This document shows positions 6,799 through 8,055 of a stretch of DNA of 8,055 nucleotides, piece by piece (position 1 is the first letter of the stretch; the number at the start of each line of letters is the position of its first letter). The notes beneath the pieces were generated by a model. The model was not told the DNA's origin, ran no database searches, and worked only from the letters and a program-made list of their open reading frames with translations. Where the stretch lies: contig CALDHQ010000092.1 of the NCBI GenBank assembly GCA_937894055.1, forward strand, positions 1 to 8,055, in the 5' to 3' direction. Source of the stretch: an uncultured Polymorphobacter sp. Its GTDB lineage: Bacteria; Pseudomonadota; Alphaproteobacteria; Sphingomonadales; Sphingomonadaceae. Both the position numbers and the translations under genes were made by a program.

Positions 6799-6929
6799 GG
6801 GCCTCCGGCGGGCAGGGGCTTGCCCCCTGCACCCTATAGTTTGCATGCGCGCACCAAACGCGACGTTTGGCTTCGATGTGCCGTCCCAATTGTCGGGTGC
6901 AGGGGCAAGCCCCTGCCCGCCGGAGGCCC
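6799..6929. repeat. Composite inverted repeat, REPIN-like
   Basis: The left arm at 6799-6834 (36 bases) and right arm at 6895-6929 (35 bases) are inverted copies that match fully except for one extra G/C in a five-base run on the left. The spacer (6835-6894) is 60 bases. Each arm also folds alone: GCAGGGGC (6899-6906) pairs with GCCCCTGC (6909-6916) around an AA loop, and the left arm has the same hairpin with a one-base bulge (6812-6830). Two palindromic units in opposite orientation around a short spacer is the REPIN plan. The spacer has its own hairpin, CCAAACG (6854-6860) with CGTTTGG (6864-6870), loop CGA. It lies between the SWIB terminator and the MFS start. No reading frame of note is inside it. 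Confidence 0.85.
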
Positions 6930-6957
6930 TGCGGACATTTGTCGTCATGGCGCCCCA

Positions 6958-6994
6958 TAAAAAAATCCCCGCTCGCGGCTGCGAACGGGGATTT
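6958..6994 (-). terminator. Intrinsic terminator of the SWIB gene
   Basis: Read on the minus strand, a nine-base stem (6986-6994 with 6963-6971) encloses a one-base mismatch and a further four-base stem (6981-6984 with 6973-6976) capped by a four-base loop. It runs into a run of seven T residues (A at 6959-6965 on the plus strand). This is a textbook rho-independent terminator 34 bases after the SWIB stop codon. It should isolate the SWIB transcript from the MFS gene downstream. Confidence 0.9.
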
Positions 6995-7027
6995 CGATAC
7001 GGTATCCGGTCCGAAGTCCGGGCCGGA

Positions 7028-7285
7028 CTATTTCAGATGCTGAGCGAGGAACTTGTTCATTTCGAACATCGTGCAGCTGTCCTTGCCGAAAATGGCCTTT
7101 AGCTTGGCGTCGGCGAGAATGACACGCTTGTCAGCGGGGTTCTGCAGGTTGTTGGCGCGGATATATTCCCACACCTTGCTGACGACCTGGCCACGCGACA
7201 GCATGGCGGCGCCAACGACGGCTGCGAGCGCCGGCGACGGCGTCAGCGGCTTCTGCAGTGCGTTCGGCTTCTTTTCGTCTGCCAT
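7028..7285 (-). CDS. SWIB/MDM2 domain small protein
   Basis: This 85-residue protein is almost entirely one SWIB/MDM2-fold domain. After a short charged leader (MADEKKPNALQ) come PLTPSPALAAVVG (13-25), then SRGQVVSKVWEYIRANNLQ (30-48), DKRVILADAKLKAIFG (52-67) and MFEMNKFLAQHLK (73-85), the conserved order of the family. SWIB domains are known from eukaryotic chromatin-remodelling subunits and as stand-alone small proteins in chlamydiae and many other bacteria; a role in DNA or topoisomerase interaction has been proposed for some, but none is shown here. ATG 7285 is chosen because GGGAGGAA (minus strand, 7298-7291) lies just before it. An ATG at 7300 would put that ribosome site inside the gene. 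It has its own terminator downstream and is probably a single-gene transcript. Confidence 0.92.
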   Translation of the reverse strand: MADEKKPNALQKPLTPSPALAAVVGAAMLSRGQVVSKVWEYIRANNLQNPADKRVILADAKLKAIFGKDSCTMFEMNKFLAQHLK

Positions 7286-7388
7286 GAAAATTCCTCCCAT
7301 CCCGTTTGTTTAAGTGACGCAACAATCACGCCCACCTGCGACGATATCAACCGCGCGCGCGGCTCTTGTCCAGAGGAGAAAGCACCAA

Positions 7389-7430
7389 AACCGCTGGATA
7401 TCGGCCAAAGCCGCAACAAATATCGCGGTT
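7389..7430 (-). terminator. Possible weak terminator after the TonB-dependent receptor
   Basis: Immediately after the receptor stop, an imperfect hairpin pairs AACCGC (minus strand 7430-7425) with GCGGTT (7394-7389) and GATAT (7424-7420) with ATATC (7401-7397), with a two-base bulge and an 18-base loop. Only four T residues follow, so this may be a weak terminator or chance. The remaining gap to the SWIB start must hold the SWIB promoter; TTGATA with GATTGT 17 bases on is the best pair I see, and it is poor. Confidence 0.35.
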
Positions 7431-7435
7431 GTCGC

Positions 7436-7679
7436 TCAGAAGCTGCGTTTTGCGCGGATCGTCCAGGTCATCGGGGCCTGCAAATAGCTCCAATTGCCCG
7501 TGCTGGCGGTGGTAGCGCCGGTGTCGAAGCAGTTGTCACAGGCGATCGCCACCAGCCAGTTGCCCTCGTCGGTTTCCATCGCCAGCTGCGCGCTGACCAG
7601 CACCGCCGACCCGTCATACGATCCGCTGATGACATCGCCGCCGAACGGGTTGGCGGGATAGACCTGCCCATTGAACGCC
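7436..7679 (-). pseudogene. TonB-dependent receptor, C-terminal fragment (cut by a sequence junction)
   Basis: About 80 residues of the C-terminal beta-barrel are readable, ending at the TGA at 7438-7436. The sequence shows alternating barrel strands (GQVYPANPFGG, SYDGSAVLVSAQLAM, NWLVAIACDNCFD) and finishes with APMTWTIRAKRSF, the amphipathic last strand with terminal Phe used for outer-membrane barrel assembly. The end resembles sphingomonad TonB-dependent receptors, where the last strands read P-x-T-W-x-V-x-x-R-x-x-F. The frame stays open up to 7978, but upstream of about 7680 the residues are the antisense of an asparagine synthetase fragment and not receptor sequence. The true 5' part is therefore missing, most likely through misassembly and not because the gene is really broken. 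CDNC is an unusual close Cys pair for a barrel loop. The exact breakpoint lies between about 7671 and 7690. Confidence 0.65.
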
Positions 7680-7928
7680 GACGTCACCGCGCCGGTGTAC
7701 GCGGAATCCGCCGGCTGGGATCCGGTGGCCCGCATGCAGCACATCGACCTGTTCACCTGGCTGCGCGGCGACATCCTGGTCAAGGCCGACAAGATGACGA
7801 TGGCCAACTCCCTGGAGTTACGGGTGCCCTTCCTGGACCCCGAGGTGTTCGCGGTGGCCTCCCGGCTGCCCTTCGACCAGAAGATCACCCGGACCACCAC
7901 CAAGTACGCGTTGCGCCGGGCGCTGGAG
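7680..7928 (+). pseudogene. Asparagine synthetase (AsnB-type) internal fragment, actinobacterial style
   Basis: About 83 residues match the synthetase domain of glutamine-hydrolysing asparagine synthetase. The core is RGDILVKADKMTMANSLEL followed by RVPFLDPEVFAVASRLP, ending TTTKYALRRALE. The D-K-M-(S/T)-M-x-x-S-L-E-x-R-V-P-F-L-D stretch is the family signature near the ATP and aspartyl-AMP site. The wording resembles AsnB of mycobacteria and other actinomycetes as I know them more than proteobacterial versions. Both ends are missing: there is no amidotransferase domain before it, and the sequence departs from the family right after ALE at 7928, where a P-I-V-P-type continuation would be expected. 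It cannot encode a functional enzyme here. Foreign DNA joined during assembly is the best reading; a real transfer is less likely. Confidence 0.75.
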
Positions 7929-8055
7929 CTCGTGTCATCTGGATACCTATGTAAACAAGGTAAGCGGCTCCGATCCATTTGAGGATGATGAAGGCTGTAG
8001 AGGATGCTGCGATTAACGCGCTGATACCGACCGTGGCGGCGAGGACATGCACAAG
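7929..8055 (-). pseudogene. LysE/RhtB family exporter fragment
   Basis: On the minus strand the frame beginning at 8055 reads 42 residues: LVHVLAATVGISALIAASST, then AFIILKWIGAAYLVYIGIQM and TR. The G-x-x-A-L-(I/L)-A near the start and LKWIGAAYLVYIG are characteristic of LysE/RhtB amino-acid exporters around their second and third helices. The frame enters antisense asparagine synthetase sequence at 7928 and soon meets a stop, and the window ends at the other side, so both termini are lost. The base composition is visibly less GC-rich and the codons (TTA, ATA, AGA-type choices) differ from the genes to the left, which points to another source organism. Confidence 0.7.

Noticed and set aside
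7286..7300. ATG 7300 as start of the SWIB protein
   Set aside because: The extra five residues would be encoded by the ribosome binding site itself; ATG 7285 has correct spacing.
7436..7978. A single 180-residue minus-strand protein spanning the receptor and beyond
   Set aside because: Only the last ~80 residues look like a receptor barrel; the remainder is antisense of asparagine synthetase and LysE-type sequence.
1..8055. CRISPR array, tRNA, rRNA, or insertion sequence with transposase
   Set aside because: No regularly spaced direct repeats, no tRNA-like cloverleaf, no rRNA signature and no transposase frame were seen.

Overview
The window is GC-rich by eye and looks like chromosome from an alphaproteobacterium, most likely a sphingomonad. 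The hints are a DUF3597 small protein, a SWIB-domain small protein, a TonB-dependent receptor tail and a REPIN-like GC-rich inverted repeat. The placement is inferred from gene content and style; there is no rRNA gene or other marker here to prove it.

Region 1 (1-4892, plus strand) is a tight run of five genes that reads as one operon or operon-like cluster. It holds the C-terminal part of a Rieske [2Fe-2S] protein, a family 4 glycosyltransferase one base downstream, a class I methyltransferase closely resembling the carboxy-SAM synthase CmoA, a Wzx/MOP-type polysaccharide flippase, and a PepSY-type four-helix membrane protein whose start codon overlaps the flippase stop. Together they suggest that a lipid-linked sugar or other glycoconjugate is built, modified by a methyltransferase-fold enzyme, flipped across the inner membrane, and accompanied by redox proteins. 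The substrate cannot be read from sequence. The CmoA-like enzyme keeps the family architecture but appears to differ at two positions that bind carboxy-SAM in the E. coli enzyme, so a function other than tRNA modification is possible.

Region 2 (4893-6773) holds a small DUF3597 protein (plus strand) and a DHA2-like MFS exporter (minus strand). They converge with only seven bases between their stop codons.

Region 3 (6774-7435) holds a composite inverted repeat with arms of 36 and 35 bases around a 60-base spacer, a strong intrinsic terminator, and the small SWIB-domain gene that this terminator ends (all read on the minus strand).

Region 4 (7436-8055) is the oddest part. The C-terminus of a TonB-dependent receptor (minus strand) runs into an internal fragment of an actinobacterial-type asparagine synthetase (plus strand), which breaks abruptly into a piece of a LysE/RhtB exporter (minus strand, lower GC). 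Three unrelated gene fragments in about 600 bases, with no mobile-element ends between them, look more like a chimeric contig end than real biology. The last ~380 bases should not be used for biological conclusions until checked.
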